Below, piece by piece: positions 5,214 through 5,863 of a DNA stretch of 5,863 bases (position 1 is the first letter of the stretch; each line of letters begins with the position of its first letter). The stretch lies in contig JAEUMU010000195.1 of the NCBI GenBank assembly GCA_016791325.1, positions 1-5,863 of the forward strand, written 5' to 3'. The DNA comes from Hyphomonadaceae bacterium. GTDB taxonomy: Bacteria > Pseudomonadota > Alphaproteobacteria > Caulobacterales > Aquidulcibacteraceae. The position numbers and the translations under genes are program-made. The notes below the pieces were generated by a model. It saw nothing but the letters and a program-made list of their open reading frames with translations. It was not told the DNA's origin and did no database searches.

Positions 5214-5863
5214 TCACGTCTTGGCTGGTTTGCGTCCGGCGCGGGCGCGTGGCGCGATCCGGCGCAGGTAATCGTCGAACTTTGGCACGGTGAACCCGAT
5301 CAGCCCCCGCTCGGGCGAATAGGCCATGCCCTTCTTGATCAGCTCGTCCCGTATAGGGGCGGCTTGGCTCAAGCTCAGGTTCAGCGCTTTGGCGACATCG
5401 GAGGAATTGACGGGCTCCGGGCCGAACGTCGCCATGGCGTGGGCGTAGGCCTTCTGGCGCTCCGTGAGCCGCGCCAGGCGCACTTTGAAAATGCCTTCGT
5501 CGAGCGCTGCGGTGGCGGTGCTGCTGGCCTTCTTCGCGTCGGCTAGCGTGATCGGCGATTTCACCGCTGCTTCCCAGCAATGGGCGCCCCACACCTGCAG
5601 GAAGAAGGGATAGCGCCCCGTTTCCTCCACCACGTAATCAAGCGCCGCGTCCTCGTAGCGTACGCCTTCGCGTTCGGCGGGGCCCGCCAGGGCAAGGCGT
5701 GCGCCTGCTGCCGAAAGCGGCCCGATCGGCGGATAGTCAAACAGCCGCTCGGCGTAGGATTTGGCGTCGCCGGCCAATTTCGCCAGCTGCGGCAAGCCCG
5801 CGCCGAACAGCAGCAACGGCATTTGGCGCTGTGAGATTTTGTGTATCGCCATGATCAGCGCGG
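5214..5863 (-). CDS. AAA/Orc1-Cdc6-like ATPase, C-terminal part (5' end outside window)
   Basis: The frame is open to the right edge (ALI precedes the Met at 5852), so the Met is internal and the Walker A and B motifs lie outside. Counting from that Met: PLLLFGAGLPQL (12-23) fits the sensor-1 strand of a AAA ATPase core. KSYAERLFDYPPIGPLS (31-47) resembles the segment after it, and a lid-like helical part carries RYPFFLQVWG (80-89). Residues about 130-198 look like a winged helix (LTERQKAYAHAM, SSDVAKALNLS, IRDELIKKGMAYSP, GFTVPKFDDYLRR), and the last ~15 residues are very basic, suggesting DNA binding. This matches a bacterial family usually annotated only as ATP-binding protein, reminiscent of archaeal Orc1/Cdc6 and STAND-type ATPases. 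Its function is not known to me. It ends 52 bp before hrcA on the same strand, so it could share a transcript. Confidence 0.75.
   Translation of the reverse strand, partial: ALIMAIHKISQRQMPLLLFGAGLPQLAKLAGDAKSYAERLFDYPPIGPLSAAGARLALAGPAEREGVRYEDAALDYVVEETGRYPFFLQVWGAHCWEAAVKSPITLADAKKASSTATAALDEGIFKVRLARLTERQKAYAHAMATFGPEPVNSSDVAKALNLSLSQAAPIRDELIKKGMAYSPERGLIGFTVPKFDDYLRRIAPRARAGRKPAKT

Overview
The window is a GC-rich stretch (roughly 63-66% G+C by eye) of bacterial chromosome. Dense coding with short gaps, the alphaproteobacterial style of the HrcA and GrpE proteins, and a CtrA-like TTAACCAT box in one upstream region suggest an alphaproteobacterium, possibly near the Caulobacterales/Hyphomonadaceae. 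That placement is an inference from protein style, not from a database match.

Layout. Left part, plus strand: the last 51 codons of a polysaccharide deacetylase-like protein (1-156), then a complete dienelactone hydrolase-family protein (246-1124) with an N-terminal export signal that carries both a twin arginine and a lipobox-like LASC. This pair runs into a convergent junction at 1125-1171, which is almost filled by an 11-bp perfect hairpin. Right part, minus strand, read from right to left: the C-terminal two thirds or so of an AAA/Orc1-Cdc6-like ATPase with a winged-helix tail (5863-5214, start outside the window), the heat-shock repressor gene hrcA (5161-4076), the nucleotide exchange factor gene grpE (4066-3488), and a 728-residue secreted protein built only from a signal peptide and six tandem PPC-like beta-sandwich repeats (3358-1172). 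No gap between genes exceeds 130 bp.

How the genes work together. hrcA and grpE form a classic heat-shock pair: HrcA represses chaperone genes, and GrpE recharges DnaK. They are 9 bp apart, and the grpE ribosome binding site overlaps the hrcA stop codon, so they are almost certainly cotranscribed and translationally coupled. The PPC-repeat gene follows grpE by 129 bp on the same strand. It has its own strong ribosome binding site and an upstream 8-bp inverted repeat, so it may be read through from grpE or separately regulated. The deacetylase and hydrolase on the plus strand look functionally unrelated to the heat-shock genes.

I see no mobile element, CRISPR array, tRNA or rRNA, and no convincing new multi-gene system. 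The most unusual items are the enzyme-free six-repeat secreted protein, with two visible repeat subtypes, and the inverted repeat with an embedded CtrA-like box in front of it. The exported, lipoprotein-like dienelactone hydrolase comes next.
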